A DNA stretch of 64,000 nt. Origin: Actinomadura rupiterrae (GTDB lineage: Bacteria > Actinomycetota > Actinomycetes > Streptosporangiales > Streptosporangiaceae). The position numbers and the translations under genes were made by a program. This document shows positions 17,477-26,230 of the stretch, in pieces (position 1 is the stretch's first letter; every line of letters begins with the position of its first letter). The notes below the pieces were generated by a model that searched no databases, was not told the DNA's origin, and saw nothing but the letters and a program-made list of their open reading frames with translations. Location of the stretch: contig NZ_JAMZEA010000007.1 of NCBI RefSeq assembly GCF_024172125.1, forward strand, positions 434,001 to 498,000. Direction: 5' to 3'.

Positions 17477-18169
17477 ATGCGCGTCGTCATCATGGGTGGC
17501 ACCTCCGGCATCGGCCGCGCGGCGGCCGAGCGGCTCGCCGGGCGCGGCGCGGAGGTGATCGTCACCGGCCGCGACCCCGAGCGGCTGGCCGAGCTCAAGG
17601 CGGTCGTGACCGCGGCCGAGCAGGTCGACTGCGCCGACGAGACCGAGGTCCGCGAGTTCCTGGAGCGGACGGGCGAGATCGACCACCTGGTCCTCGCCTT
17701 CAGCCCCGGCGGGATCGCGATGGGCCCGGTGGCCGAGGTCGGCGCGGACGCCGTCCGGGCCATGTTCGAGGGCAAGCTGTTCGCCTACCTGACCGTGATC
17801 AGGCTGGCGCAGGGCCGGGTGAAGGGCTCGATCACGCTGCTGTCGGCCGCGTCCGCGCGCGCCGCGAACCCGGGCACGGCGGTGCTCGCGGCGGTGAACG
17901 GCGCGATCGAGCGGATCGTCCCGCCGCTCGCGGCCGAGCTCGCGCCCGTCCGGGTGAACGCCGTCTCCCCCGGCCTGATCGACACGCCGTGGTGGTCCTT
18001 CATCCCGGAGGAGCAGCGGACCGGCGCGTTCGACCAGTTCACCGGCGCCCTCCCGGTGCCGCGCGCCGGTCGCGCCGAGGAGGTCGCGGACGCGATCGCC
18101 TACCTGGTGTCCGCCGAGTACGTCACCGGGACGATCCTCCCGGTCGACGGCGGCGCGACCATCTCGTAG
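17477..18169 (+). CDS. SDR-fold protein lacking the catalytic Tyr/Lys
   Basis: This 230-residue protein has the nucleotide-binding glycine motif 'MGGTSGIGRAAAERLA' at the start and the usual C-terminal 'VNAVSPGLIDTPWW' and 'GTILPVDGGATIS'. The catalytic Ser region is present ('LLSAASARAAN'), but where YxxxK is expected the sequence reads 'TAVLAAVNGAIE', with Leu and Asn instead of Tyr and Lys. It may therefore bind NAD(P) without classical SDR catalysis, or use another mechanism. It is controlled by the divergent TetR (inference). Confidence 0.85.
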   Translation: MRVVIMGGTSGIGRAAAERLAGRGAEVIVTGRDPERLAELKAVVTAAEQVDCADETEVREFLERTGEIDHLVLAFSPGGIAMGPVAEVGADAVRAMFEGKLFAYLTVIRLAQGRVKGSITLLSAASARAANPGTAVLAAVNGAIERIVPPLAAELAPVRVNAVSPGLIDTPWWSFIPEEQRTGAFDQFTGALPVPRAGRAEEVADAIAYLVSAEYVTGTILPVDGGATIS

Positions 18170-18262
18170 CGGACCAACTCGCCGAACCGGCGAAGTCGAT
18201 CGATCCAGATCGCCGCCCCGGCGAACACCGCGACGAACACCGCGACGAGCGACGGTCCCCGA

Positions 18263-18284
18263 CCCGGTCCCTTGCCGGACCGGG
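18263..18284. terminator. Hairpin between convergent SDR and nitroreductase genes
   Basis: Arms CCCGGTCC (18263-18270) and GGACCGGG (18277-18284) with a 6-nt loop. It has no T-run. Confidence 0.5.
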
Positions 18285-18313
18285 CCGGGGCTCATGTCAC
18301 GGCGGGGGCCGGG

Positions 18314-18922
18314 TCAGGACCAGCGGTTGCGGCGGACGAGGTGGTCGAGGGGTTTGCGCATCGAGCGGAGGCGGGCGCGGTCCGCGGGGTCGCCGTCCGG
18401 GGGCTCCGCCGGGTAGCCGAGCGTCATGATCCCGACGACCGCCACGTCGCCGGGCATGCCGAGCAGCTCCTTCAGCTCGTCCGTCCGGTGGACGATGGCG
18501 AAACCGGAGGCCAGGCCGGCGTCGATGGCGGCGAGCTGGAGCAGCATCATCAGCGCGCCGGAGTCCACCCACCAGTACGGGGTGGGCCAGGTCATCTCCG
18601 CGCCCTCGGCGTTCACCTTGTCGGGACGCCGGTAGCGCTCGTGGTAGGCGTCCTCGCTGACCCCGAGCACCAGCAGGATGGGCGCGACCGACAGCCACGG
18701 CTCGCGCCCGCGGTCCAGGTACCAGCGCTCGTTCGCGATCTCCGCGATCCGGGTCCGCGTCTCCGCGTCGGTGACGGCAACGACCCGGTGGCCCTGGCTG
18801 AATCCCGCGCTCGGTGCCCGCCGGACCACCGCGATGACGCCGTCCAGGACGTCCTCGGGAACGGGGTCCGGCCGGTACAGGCGGACCATCCGGCGACGGG
18901 GTAGCACCTCGCTGAACTCCAT
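18314..18922 (-). CDS. Nitroreductase-family FMN oxidoreductase
   Basis: This 202-residue protein starts MEFSEVLPRRRMVRLYRPDP. The pattern R-R-x-x-R near the N-terminus, 'APSAGFSQGHRVVAVTD', the central 'VDSGALMMLLQLAAIDAGLA' and the C-terminal 'GYP' are typical of the nitroreductase fold with FMN. Members reduce nitro groups, quinones or enoyl/azoline systems, and some act as RiPP tailoring dehydrogenases. It is last in the lanM operon, with its ATG overlapping the sulfotransferase stop. A role in peptide tailoring is inference. Confidence 0.85.
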   Translation of the reverse strand: MEFSEVLPRRRMVRLYRPDPVPEDVLDGVIAVVRRAPSAGFSQGHRVVAVTDAETRTRIAEIANERWYLDRGREPWLSVAPILLVLGVSEDAYHERYRRPDKVNAEGAEMTWPTPYWWVDSGALMMLLQLAAIDAGLASGFAIVHRTDELKELLGMPGDVAVVGIMTLGYPAEPPDGDPADRARLRSMRKPLDHLVRRNRWS

Positions 18923-19833
18923 CAGACTCCCTTTCGGCGGGGGACGAGGGGGTATCGGTAGGCGGGCAGCAGGGGCAGGGCGACGGCGGTGGCGAGCGCG
19001 CGGTCGCGCGGGGGCTGCGTGCTCAGCCAGCGGTCGTCGCGCCGGACCCGCAGCGGGCCGCGCCGGAGCCTGTCCGGATTGCCCGTCACGGTGTGGTTGA
19101 CGTGCAGGACGGCGTTGCCTTCGGTGTCCACGGGGGGTTCGCCGGTGAGGTCGGCGAGCCGCATGATCCGCTGGAGCGCGGCGCGCGGGTCGCGGGTGAA
19201 GTCCTCGTAGCGGACGCGCAGGTAGCGTTCGGGGAAGGCGCGCCCGATCAGCTCGGACGCGAGGTTGAACGCGACCCAGTAGCCGGTGCTGCGCCCCGGG
19301 GCCATGGCCGGGATGTACTCCTTGACCGTCCGCCAGGACTCGGCCGTCGCGCGCGGGTCGCGGACGACGTGCAGGACGCGGACGTCCACGCCCGGCACCC
19401 GGCAGAGCGCGGCGGCCTCGGCCGGGAACTTGCCGCTGTCCACGATCACCGACGCGCCGGACTCCGCCGCGATCGCCTCGTACAGCCGGACCATGTCCCC
19501 GACCGCTTCGGGTTGGCGTGCGGTGGACAGGCGGGCGCGGGTGTGGCGGGTTCTCAGCGACAGGTCCTGGCGGTGGACGGCCTGCTCGGCGTATTCGCGC
19601 CGCTTGTCCGGGTCGTCCCCGGCGACGCGGGTGAGGACGGCCGACCAGAGACCGCAGTCCTCGATCTTGTCGCCGCAGCCGCACAGCCGGTTGGTGCCGG
19701 TGCCGAGCACGCCGTTCGTCCACAGGTAGCGCAGCTCGCCGACGTGCTCCACGCCGTCCAGCTCGGCGAGCAGGTTGCCGATCAGGGTCGTCCCGCTGCG
19801 GCACCAGCCCGTGATGTAGAGGACCCGGGTCAC
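18922..19833 (-). CDS. Sulfotransferase (PAPS-dependent)
   Basis: This 303-residue protein starts 'VTRVLYITGWCRSGTTLIGN'. The 5'-phosphosulfate loop 'GWCRSGTTLIGNLL' is at residues ~9-22, and the 3'-phosphate motif 'VVRDPRATAESW' is in the middle with a preceding 'VIVDSGKFP'. It transfers sulfate from PAPS to a hydroxyl or amino group. GTG 19833 overlaps the aminotransferase stop (GTGA) with GGGAGGGG upstream. A four-Cys patch ('CGCGDKIEDCGLW' region) follows residue 50. The substrate is unknown. In this operon it may act on a peptide or amino sugar. Confidence 0.88.
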   Translation of the reverse strand: MTRVLYITGWCRSGTTLIGNLLAELDGVEHVGELRYLWTNGVLGTGTNRLCGCGDKIEDCGLWSAVLTRVAGDDPDKRREYAEQAVHRQDLSLRTRHTRARLSTARQPEAVGDMVRLYEAIAAESGASVIVDSGKFPAEAAALCRVPGVDVRVLHVVRDPRATAESWRTVKEYIPAMAPGRSTGYWVAFNLASELIGRAFPERYLRVRYEDFTRDPRAALQRIMRLADLTGEPPVDTEGNAVLHVNHTVTGNPDRLRRGPLRVRRDDRWLSTQPPRDRALATAVALPLLPAYRYPLVPRRKGV

Positions 19834-21092
19834 GCGCCCCTCCCGCCGCGCGCCGCCAGCACCTTCCGGACGGCCTGGACGAGCTGGTCGCAGTCCCGCT
19901 CGCCGAGGTTCGCCGAGAGCGGGATGTCGATCGCCTCGTCCAGCCGCCGCGCGGTGACCGGAAACTCGGCGCGCGCCTTCGCCGCGTCCGGGAACAGGAA
20001 CCGCCAGTTCCAGAACGCGCGCACGTTGGTGTCGCCGGGATCGCCCAGCGCGCGGGCGGCGATGCCCTCGGCCCGCAGCGCCGCCGCGATCCACGCGGTC
20101 TGCGCGGACGACGCGTCCGGAACCCGGAAGACCAGCGCCTCGCCGAGGTAGGCGCGATCGGCCACCGGACGGCGCAGTGCCACGTCCGGCAGTTCCGCGA
20201 GGCCCGCCGCCACGCGGTCGTGGTTGCGGTGGTGCGCCGCCAGCCGCTCAGGGAGCCGGCGCAGGAGACCGCGCGCGAGCGCCGCCCTGATCTCGTCCAT
20301 CCGGAGACCGAAAATCGGCATCGCCAGGTCGTCCACCGGCGGCGGGTCGCCGTCGAAGTGCCGCGCCATCCGCCCCTCGTACGCGCCCGCGTACACGATC
20401 GCGCGCGCGTGGACGTTCGGGTCGCTGGTGAGCAGGAAGCCGCCTTCGCCGGTGTTCAGCGACTTGTCGGACTGCGTGCTGAACGCCCCGACGTCCCCGA
20501 ACGTCCCGAGCGGACGTCCGTTGAGGCGCGCGCCGAGCGCCGGGACGGCGTCCTCGACGACCGGGACGCCGAACTCCCTCGCCACCTCCAGGACGGCGTC
20601 CATGTCGGAGGCGAAGCCGCGCATGTGCACGACGACGATCGCCTTGACCTCCGGTGTCATGCGCCGGCGCAGGTCCGCGACGTCCAGGTGCAGGTCGTCG
20701 TCGCACTCGACCAGCACCGGCCGGTGCCCGGCCAGCCGGACCGCGCTCGGCGTCGCGGCGAACGTGAACGCGGGACACGCCACGGCCGAGCCGGGCGGCA
20801 GGTCCAGCGCGAGCAGCCCGAGCGCGATCGCCGTCGTCCCGCTGGCGCAGGCCAGCGCGTGCGGAACGCCGAAGAACGCGGCGAGGTCGCGCTCCAGGCC
20901 GCCGGTCTGGGTCAGCTCGTAGGGCCGGTGGTCGTAACGGAAGTACAGGCGGGCCCGGATCGTCTCCAGGACGAGGTCGAGATCCTCGTCCTCGATGAAG
21001 ACGTCGCCTTTGTCATAGGTCGGCCAGGGCTCGGCGCGCACCGGCCGCGCGCCGTCGATGGCGAGTCGGTCCGGTTCGACGTCCACGGACAT
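19830..21092 (-). CDS. DegT/DnrJ/EryC1/StrS-type PLP aminotransferase
   Basis: This 420-residue protein starts MSVDVEPDRLAIDG. It has 'ACASGTTAIALGLLAL' for the PLP phosphate, 'VPVVEDAVPALGARLNGRPL' with the PLP Asp, and 'FSTQSDKSLNTGEGGFLLT' with the Schiff-base Lys. The family makes amino sugars, aminocyclitols or related amines. It lies 41 nt after lanM and overlaps the sulfotransferase by 4 nt, so it is part of the same transcript. Presence of a sugar-type aminotransferase in a lanthipeptide operon is unusual. Confidence 0.9.
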   Translation of the reverse strand: MSVDVEPDRLAIDGARPVRAEPWPTYDKGDVFIEDEDLDLVLETIRARLYFRYDHRPYELTQTGGLERDLAAFFGVPHALACASGTTAIALGLLALDLPPGSAVACPAFTFAATPSAVRLAGHRPVLVECDDDLHLDVADLRRRMTPEVKAIVVVHMRGFASDMDAVLEVAREFGVPVVEDAVPALGARLNGRPLGTFGDVGAFSTQSDKSLNTGEGGFLLTSDPNVHARAIVYAGAYEGRMARHFDGDPPPVDDLAMPIFGLRMDEIRAALARGLLRRLPERLAAHHRNHDRVAAGLAELPDVALRRPVADRAYLGEALVFRVPDASSAQTAWIAAALRAEGIAARALGDPGDTNVRAFWNWRFLFPDAAKARAEFPVTARRLDEAIDIPLSANLGERDCDQLVQAVRKVLAARGGRGA

Positions 21093-21133
21093 CTGGGATC
21101 CTCCAGGGAGCGGGCGGGTCGTGGGGCGGAACA

Positions 21134-24100
21134 TCAAGGCAGCGGCGACTGCGCCTGCGGCGGCTGCGGGGACGACGCCTGCTGCGGCGCTTGCGGCAGC
21201 GCTTGCGGTGGCGCTTGCGGCAGCGCTTGCGGTGGCGCTTGCGGTGGCTGCGGCTGCGGCTGCGGCAGCGGTGACGGCGGCGCGAGCGCGAGCAGGCTGG
21301 GCACGACGTCCGGACGCGCCATCCGGAGGGCTCCGAACCCGATCCCCGCCAGCCCGGCGAACAGTCCAGGCACGGCCCGTCCCGCCCCTGAAGTCCCGCG
21401 CGCGACCAGCACAGGCCCGCTCGTTTCGGGCATCGCGGACATCGCGGCGAACGTTGGGGGCATGCTCGCGCCCTCGGGGAGATCGATCCGAGCCAGCTCG
21501 GGGAGATCGACCCGGGCCAGCTTGGGGAGATCGACCCGGGCCAGCGCTCCGTGGCAGAACGAGTTGCCGTCATCGGGCGCGGTCTCGCGCCGGCGGACGG
21601 CCTCAAGCGCTCGTTCGAGCAGCGCAGCAAGCTCGTCGTCGCCTTCGCCGAGTTCCTTCAGCGCGAGCGCGGTGCCTTCGGGTCCTCGGCACCATCCGGC
21701 TCCATCTTCCGGACGGGCGGACAGCAGCAAACGCCGCGCCCGTTCCGCGTACCGCGCGTCCGGCACCAGCCGATGCAAGCGAGCGAGCGCAACCGCAGCG
21801 CCCGGCGCGCCGTAGCCGAACCCCGGTCCGTCAGGCGCTCTCACCAGGAGCTGATCGCCTGCGGCCCGCGCCATGTCGAGGATCGCGTCATCGGGCAGGA
21901 CGGCATGCAGCGCGAGCGCCGAGAACACCGTGCCGGCCGCGCCGTCCAGCGCGTCCGACTCCTCGGGCACGCCCTGGCGGATCAGCGTCGCCCGAGCACA
22001 TTCGGCCAGGTCAGGCCGCTGATGGACGGCCGCGGCGTGGGCGAGGTAGTAGACCGCGCCGAGTCCGTGCAGGCGAAAGCGGTCGTCGCGGGTGGGCATC
22101 TCGGCGGCAAGCTCGCAACGTCGTCCGATTTCGTCCCCAACGTTCTCGGCCAGTCGCGCGTTGTTACCAGTGAGAGCCGAGAAGTAGGAGAGGAACAGCC
22201 CGATGCCAGGCAGACCGTTGTACAGATCAAGCCCGGCGGCCGCGACGCGCCGCGACGTGCCGTCCACCCACTCGGATGTGATCCACCCGATCCGGCCGCC
22301 GCCGTCGCGAACCGCCGTCTCGTCCAGCTCCTGGGCAACCCTGTCCGCCACCCGTCCCGCCCACTCCAAGGAGACCGCCCCCGCGTAGCCACCCTCCGGA
22401 CCTCCCCCGGTGCTCGTGGGAGGGGACGGCGGCGATGCGGTGCTGGGCGTTGGTGTGGGCGTGGATGTGAGAGGCGGCGGGGTGGTTTCCAGGGCGATGT
22501 CGATGATGCGGGTCTGGAAGCGGAGGTCGTCTTCGTTCAGGGAGTCGAGGCGTTCGGCGATCTCGGCGAGGGGTGTGCTGGGGAGGACGTCCCGGAGGAC
22601 CGTTCCGTCCTCCAGCCAGAGGTGGCGGTGGCCTGGGCGCAGTTCGAAGACCGGGACTTCGCCGCGCCAGAGCGCGTCACGTTCGACGTCGATGAGGCGC
22701 TCGCGTTCCGGGACACCGGGCCATCCCGCGTCCAGCCGGGCGAGGCCGCGTTCCCGCTCGTCCGCATGCCGCATGGCTTCCGGGCGCCAGCTCTCCAGCA
22801 GCAACCGGACGTACAGGAAGGTGGATAGCTGAACGAGTCGGATCGAGACGTCCGCGCATCCCGCGAGCGGAGCGTCCTCTCCATCGGTGGACGACAGGAG
22901 GGCGTCGGTGGAGGTCAGGAGGGCGGAGCCTGAGCGTGCGAGGAGGCGGTAGGCGAAGCGGTGCCCTTCGTGCAGCGCGTCCCGATGCGGGCGCGGGTCG
23001 AGAGGCGTGCCGTCCTCGTGGCGTGCGCGTCCGGGAGGCGCGGGGACGGTCCGGTAGCCGCGGCCGACGCGCATCCGGTCCGTCCCGGGGTTCTCGACCT
23101 TGGGTGTCGGGATCAGCGTCCTGCGCTCGACGGGCCCGAACGGGCTGATGTCCACGCCGAACGGACGCTCGGTGAAGACGTCCGGCATGACCAGCGGACC
23201 GGGGAGCAGCCCGGTGCGCAGCACGGACGTGGCCAACCGCTCGGCCGCCGGATCACCCAGCCGCGCGCGCCGGACGAGCGGCTGCGTGAGTTCGGTGTGG
23301 AACAACGCCTCAAGGTCGATGACGACCGGGTCCGCACCGTCCGCGATGACGTTGTCCGCATGCAGGTCGAAGCCACCGACCGCGTGCATCAGCGCCAGCA
23401 GGGCGCCCGTCCGCCAGAGCAGCGCGGGCGCGTCGGCCTCGGCGGTCGGCGCCGCCTGGACGAACTCGCACCAGCCGTGGTCACCGCGATCAAGAAACGT
23501 CAACCGCCGCAGCGGGAACCGGGGCCCGCGCTCGTTGAACCACCCGAGCAACCGGTCGAAGGCCAGGTCGATGCCCAACCCGCGCGGCTTGTAGACCACC
23601 GTGGCGTTCTCGAACCGGACGAGCGCGACGGTCCGTCCGCCCCGATGCGTCTCAGCCGACCCGAACTGCACCGACCGCAGCCCGCCCAGCCCGCCCGCGT
23701 CCACGTCCCCGTCCGCGTCCACGTCCGCGTCCCCGTCCCCGAACACGTCCCGAAGTGCAGGTAGATCTGTGACAAGGTCCCGCGCGAACGCGATCCGCGC
23801 CCCCACCCACCCGTCCAGCACGTCCACCACCTGCCGAGCGAGCACCGGATACGCCGCCCAGACCTCGACCGCCCGCCGAGGCTCCCGCAACCCCCGCACG
23901 AACTCCCGAAATCCCCGCTCCCCGCCATCCCCCGCCTCCCCCGCAGGCACGGGCGTCCCCGCGGGTACGGGGGTTGGGGCGGATTTGCGGAGTTCCTGGG
24001 CTAGGGACGGCTCGACGGCCATGGTGAGCCAGCCGTAGGGCGGGTCGACTGAGAGGGCTTGGGCAAGGTCGGCAGGGAGGGCGGCGATGAGCCTGCGGCG

Positions 24101-24745
24101 CGCGGCGGCCAGCAGGGGGCGAGCTATTTCAAGGAGCCCCAGGTCGTCGGGCAGTCCGCCAGCAAGGTCCAGGTCGTCGGGCGGATCGTCCGTAAGGGGC
24201 TGCTCGGCGGGCGGATCGTCCGCATGAGGCTGGTCGGTGGGAAGTTCGTGCGGCTCCGCGAGGTGCTCGTAGGCATTGCGGAAGGTGCGGTGCCAGGCGG
24301 GCTCGGACGTCTCGTCTTCACTCGCCCGCAGAGCGTCCCACCAGGGAATCCCCCACTCAGAGGGTTTGCCTCCGCGGTCTACCGCCGAAGCTGCGCGTCC
24401 GCGCTCGACTCCGGGTCGTTCACTGCGGCCGGGCTTCGGGGCCGGCTCGCGGGGTGCGGGGGGCTCGCGGGTTGTCGCGTCGTTTGCGGGGTCGGTATGG
24501 AGCGGCGGCGGGGTGGGGTGGACGGGGCAGGCGGGCGCAGGGCGGCGGGCCGGACGGGGGCCAGTGCCGGTCAGCGGATCCAGGACCGGGTCGGTATAGG
24601 AGGAGCCGGAGGGAGGCGGGGGTCGCCGGATGCGCACGGGGAGTGAGTTCCCGCGCGCCGGGGCGGCATCGGGGGATGGGATATGCCGCTGGTCCCGGGG
24701 GGAATGGTGACGTTCCGCGTTCGGTTCGTCGATGAATTGCGGCAC
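21134..24745 (-). CDS. lanM: Class II lanthipeptide synthetase (LanM)
   Basis: This is a 1203-residue bifunctional enzyme. The DUF4135 dehydratase half has 'VVYKPRGLGIDLAFDRLLGW' (~385) and 'HADNVIADG' with 'VVIDLEALFHTE' (~460-475), the kinase-like ATP site that phosphorylates Ser/Thr. The LanC-like cyclase half keeps the zinc ligands in 'GWCRGPEG' (~1018) and 'SFCHGAL' (~1064). GTG 24745 follows GAGG. The enzyme is longer than usual: ~180 extra Pro-rich N-terminal residues, a Thr/Pro linker between the halves, and a ~45-residue Pro/Gln/Ala tail encoded by short tandem repeats. No ordinary LanA precursor is visible nearby. Confidence 0.93.
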   Translation of the reverse strand: MPQFIDEPNAERHHSPRDQRHIPSPDAAPARGNSLPVRIRRPPPPSGSSYTDPVLDPLTGTGPRPARRPAPACPVHPTPPPLHTDPANDATTREPPAPREPAPKPGRSERPGVERGRAASAVDRGGKPSEWGIPWWDALRASEDETSEPAWHRTFRNAYEHLAEPHELPTDQPHADDPPAEQPLTDDPPDDLDLAGGLPDDLGLLEIARPLLAAARRRLIAALPADLAQALSVDPPYGWLTMAVEPSLAQELRKSAPTPVPAGTPVPAGEAGDGGERGFREFVRGLREPRRAVEVWAAYPVLARQVVDVLDGWVGARIAFARDLVTDLPALRDVFGDGDADVDADGDVDAGGLGGLRSVQFGSAETHRGGRTVALVRFENATVVYKPRGLGIDLAFDRLLGWFNERGPRFPLRRLTFLDRGDHGWCEFVQAAPTAEADAPALLWRTGALLALMHAVGGFDLHADNVIADGADPVVIDLEALFHTELTQPLVRRARLGDPAAERLATSVLRTGLLPGPLVMPDVFTERPFGVDISPFGPVERRTLIPTPKVENPGTDRMRVGRGYRTVPAPPGRARHEDGTPLDPRPHRDALHEGHRFAYRLLARSGSALLTSTDALLSSTDGEDAPLAGCADVSIRLVQLSTFLYVRLLLESWRPEAMRHADERERGLARLDAGWPGVPERERLIDVERDALWRGEVPVFELRPGHRHLWLEDGTVLRDVLPSTPLAEIAERLDSLNEDDLRFQTRIIDIALETTPPPLTSTPTPTPSTASPPSPPTSTGGGPEGGYAGAVSLEWAGRVADRVAQELDETAVRDGGGRIGWITSEWVDGTSRRVAAAGLDLYNGLPGIGLFLSYFSALTGNNARLAENVGDEIGRRCELAAEMPTRDDRFRLHGLGAVYYLAHAAAVHQRPDLAECARATLIRQGVPEESDALDGAAGTVFSALALHAVLPDDAILDMARAAGDQLLVRAPDGPGFGYGAPGAAVALARLHRLVPDARYAERARRLLLSARPEDGAGWCRGPEGTALALKELGEGDDELAALLERALEAVRRRETAPDDGNSFCHGALARVDLPKLARVDLPELARIDLPEGASMPPTFAAMSAMPETSGPVLVARGTSGAGRAVPGLFAGLAGIGFGALRMARPDVVPSLLALAPPSPLPQPQPQPPQAPPQALPQAPPQALPQAPQQASSPQPPQAQSPLP

Positions 24746-24951
24746 CCCATCACCTCGAACGGTCCGAGACCAATCGGCTGGGCCCGTTCTATCACGGCCA
24801 GTATTTATCCAACAAGATTGCGCCACCCCCTTTCCATTTGTGCGCGCGTTGCTTAGTCTCCGAACTGGCGCAGACAAGATCGAGTGCGCCGAACCGGCCG
24901 GACCGCGATCCGGAACGCGCCGGAAACGGCTTTACACGATGGGAGTTCGCC
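24746..24951. promoter_or_regulatory. Divergent promoter region of lanM and the HK97-fold gene
   Basis: This 206-bp gap is less GC-rich than its neighbours (e.g. around 24795-24860). I searched both strands for a lanthipeptide precursor (Ser/Thr/Cys-rich core after a leader) and saw none. It probably holds both promoters; no clear operator was recognised. Confidence 0.5.
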
Positions 24952-25809
24952 GTGCTGGACTACCTCATCGACGATCCGGCCCTCCGCAGCCGCAGCGTGG
25001 GCGAGGAATTCGCGCTCGCCGTGGCGCGGGCCGGCGGCGGGGACGCCGCCGTCCGGGTGCGGACGCCCCTGACCACGCTGTTCCCGCTCGCCTCCACCCG
25101 TCCCCGGCCGACCGTCCGCGAGCAGACCAAGGGCGGCACCGTCACCGAGCACGCCCTGCGCTACGTGCGCGAACTCCGCGACGAGGAGGGCGGCGAGCGG
25201 TCCGGCACGGTCTACGCGGGCACGCCCGAGGCGGTGTTCCGGCCGTCCGTGGCGAAGGCCGAGCTGACCGAGCTGTCGGTGCGGGTGCCCGTCCCGGCCG
25301 AGCTGTGCGCCGACCCCGCGCTGCTCGCGCGGTTCGTCGAGCACCGGGTCGTGGTGCGGCTGTGCACGGTCGAGAACGAGGTGCTGCTGCGCGGCTCCGC
25401 GGACGGCGCGATCACCGGGCTGCTCGCGGCGCCCGGCGTGCGGCACGGCTCGGCCGGGCCGAAGCGCCTGCTGGACGCGCTGATGGACGGCTGCGCCGGC
25501 GTCGAGGAGATGGGCGGCTCGTGCGACGGGCTGGTCATGCACCCGGCGAACTACTGGCGGCTGGTCGGTTCCGGCGCGCTCCCCGCGCTGGACGCGGCCG
25601 GCCTGCGCATCACCCGCACCCGCATGATCGACCGCGACCAGGTGCTGCTCGGCGACTTCCGCGCCGGGATCACCCTGCTGGACGGCGAGGAGTCGACGCT
25701 CGCGCTGCGCCGTCCTTCCGCGCCGGACGGCTCGGCCGCGATCGTCGCGACGATGCGGCTCGGCCTGGCCCTGCACCTGCCGCAGCACTTCCTCCTGCTC
25801 GAACTCTGA
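24952..25809 (+). CDS. HK97-fold capsid/encapsulin-like shell protein
   Basis: This 285-residue protein starts 'VLDYLIDDPALRSRSVGEEF' from GTG 24952 after GGGAG. The layout follows HK97 major capsid proteins and encapsulins: an N-terminal arm, an extended loop region, a spine-helix-like 'ALLARFVEHRVVVRLCTVEN' and 'EVLLRGSADGAITGLLAAPG', then 'SCDGLVMHPANYWRLVGSGA' and a late 'LLGDFRAGITLLDGEES'. No portal, protease, terminase or tail gene is near, so it is not a prophage. HK97-fold shells inside natural-product clusters are known as family 3 encapsulins. This gene, divergent from lanM, fits that setting. Fold call from pattern recognition only. Confidence 0.78.
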   Translation: MLDYLIDDPALRSRSVGEEFALAVARAGGGDAAVRVRTPLTTLFPLASTRPRPTVREQTKGGTVTEHALRYVRELRDEEGGERSGTVYAGTPEAVFRPSVAKAELTELSVRVPVPAELCADPALLARFVEHRVVVRLCTVENEVLLRGSADGAITGLLAAPGVRHGSAGPKRLLDALMDGCAGVEEMGGSCDGLVMHPANYWRLVGSGALPALDAAGLRITRTRMIDRDQVLLGDFRAGITLLDGEESTLALRRPSAPDGSAAIVATMRLGLALHLPQHFLLLEL

Positions 25810-25866
25810 CCCCCGCCCGACGACGCACTCTTCCGCCCCGCTCCCCGCCTCAGACCAGCTCCTCGC

Positions 25867-25980
25867 CCAGACCAACTCATCGCCCCGGCTTCAGCCCCAG
25901 ACCAGCTCCTCGCCCCGGCTTCAGCCCCAGAACCAGCTCCTCGCCTCGGCTCCCGCCCTAGACCAGCTCCTCCGCCCGAC
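25867..25980. repeat. Four degenerate ~30-bp tandem repeats after the HK97-fold gene
   Basis: Units begin ccagaccagctcctcgcccc (or close variants) at 25867, 25897, 25927 and 25958. The rest of 25810-26195 is C-rich, low-complexity DNA with no credible gene. Confidence 0.85.
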
Positions 25981-26195
25981 GCGCGACCCTCCCGAGCTCC
26001 CCGCCCGACGCCACTCCGGATCCATGCCCGACGAACCCCGGCTCCCCGCCCGTCGCACCGCGTCCGCCCAGCTCCCGGCCGGGCGAGCCGCCCTTTCCGC
26101 GGGTCCCGCCCGCCGAACCGCCTTTTCTCCGCTCCCCGCTCCCGTCGTCCCGGAGATCACCGGGCACAAGCCTGGCCGAATTGGAGGTGAGCCGC

Positions 26196-26216
26196 ATGCG
26201 CACGCCCCCGTGGTAA
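26196..26216 (+). CDS. Minigene encoding the hexapeptide MRTPPW (copy 1)
   Basis: ATG CGC ACG CCC CCG TGG TAA follows a near-perfect Shine-Dalgarno, GGAGGTGA, 7 nt before the ATG. A second copy 137 nt downstream encodes the same six residues. An in-frame GTG 9 nt upstream (overlapping the Shine-Dalgarno) would give VSRMRTPPW, but it is a poorer start. The next gene on this strand is almost 4 kb away, so this is not a leader peptide in front of a gene. It may be a tiny RiPP precursor, a signal peptide or a regulatory minigene. Function unknown. Confidence 0.6.
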   Translation: MRTPPW

Positions 26217-26230
26217 CCCGCCGGGCACGT

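Noticed and set aside
24952..25809. HK97-fold gene as prophage remnant
   Set aside because: No portal, terminase, protease, tail or integrase gene occurs anywhere in the window, and neighbours are biosynthetic.
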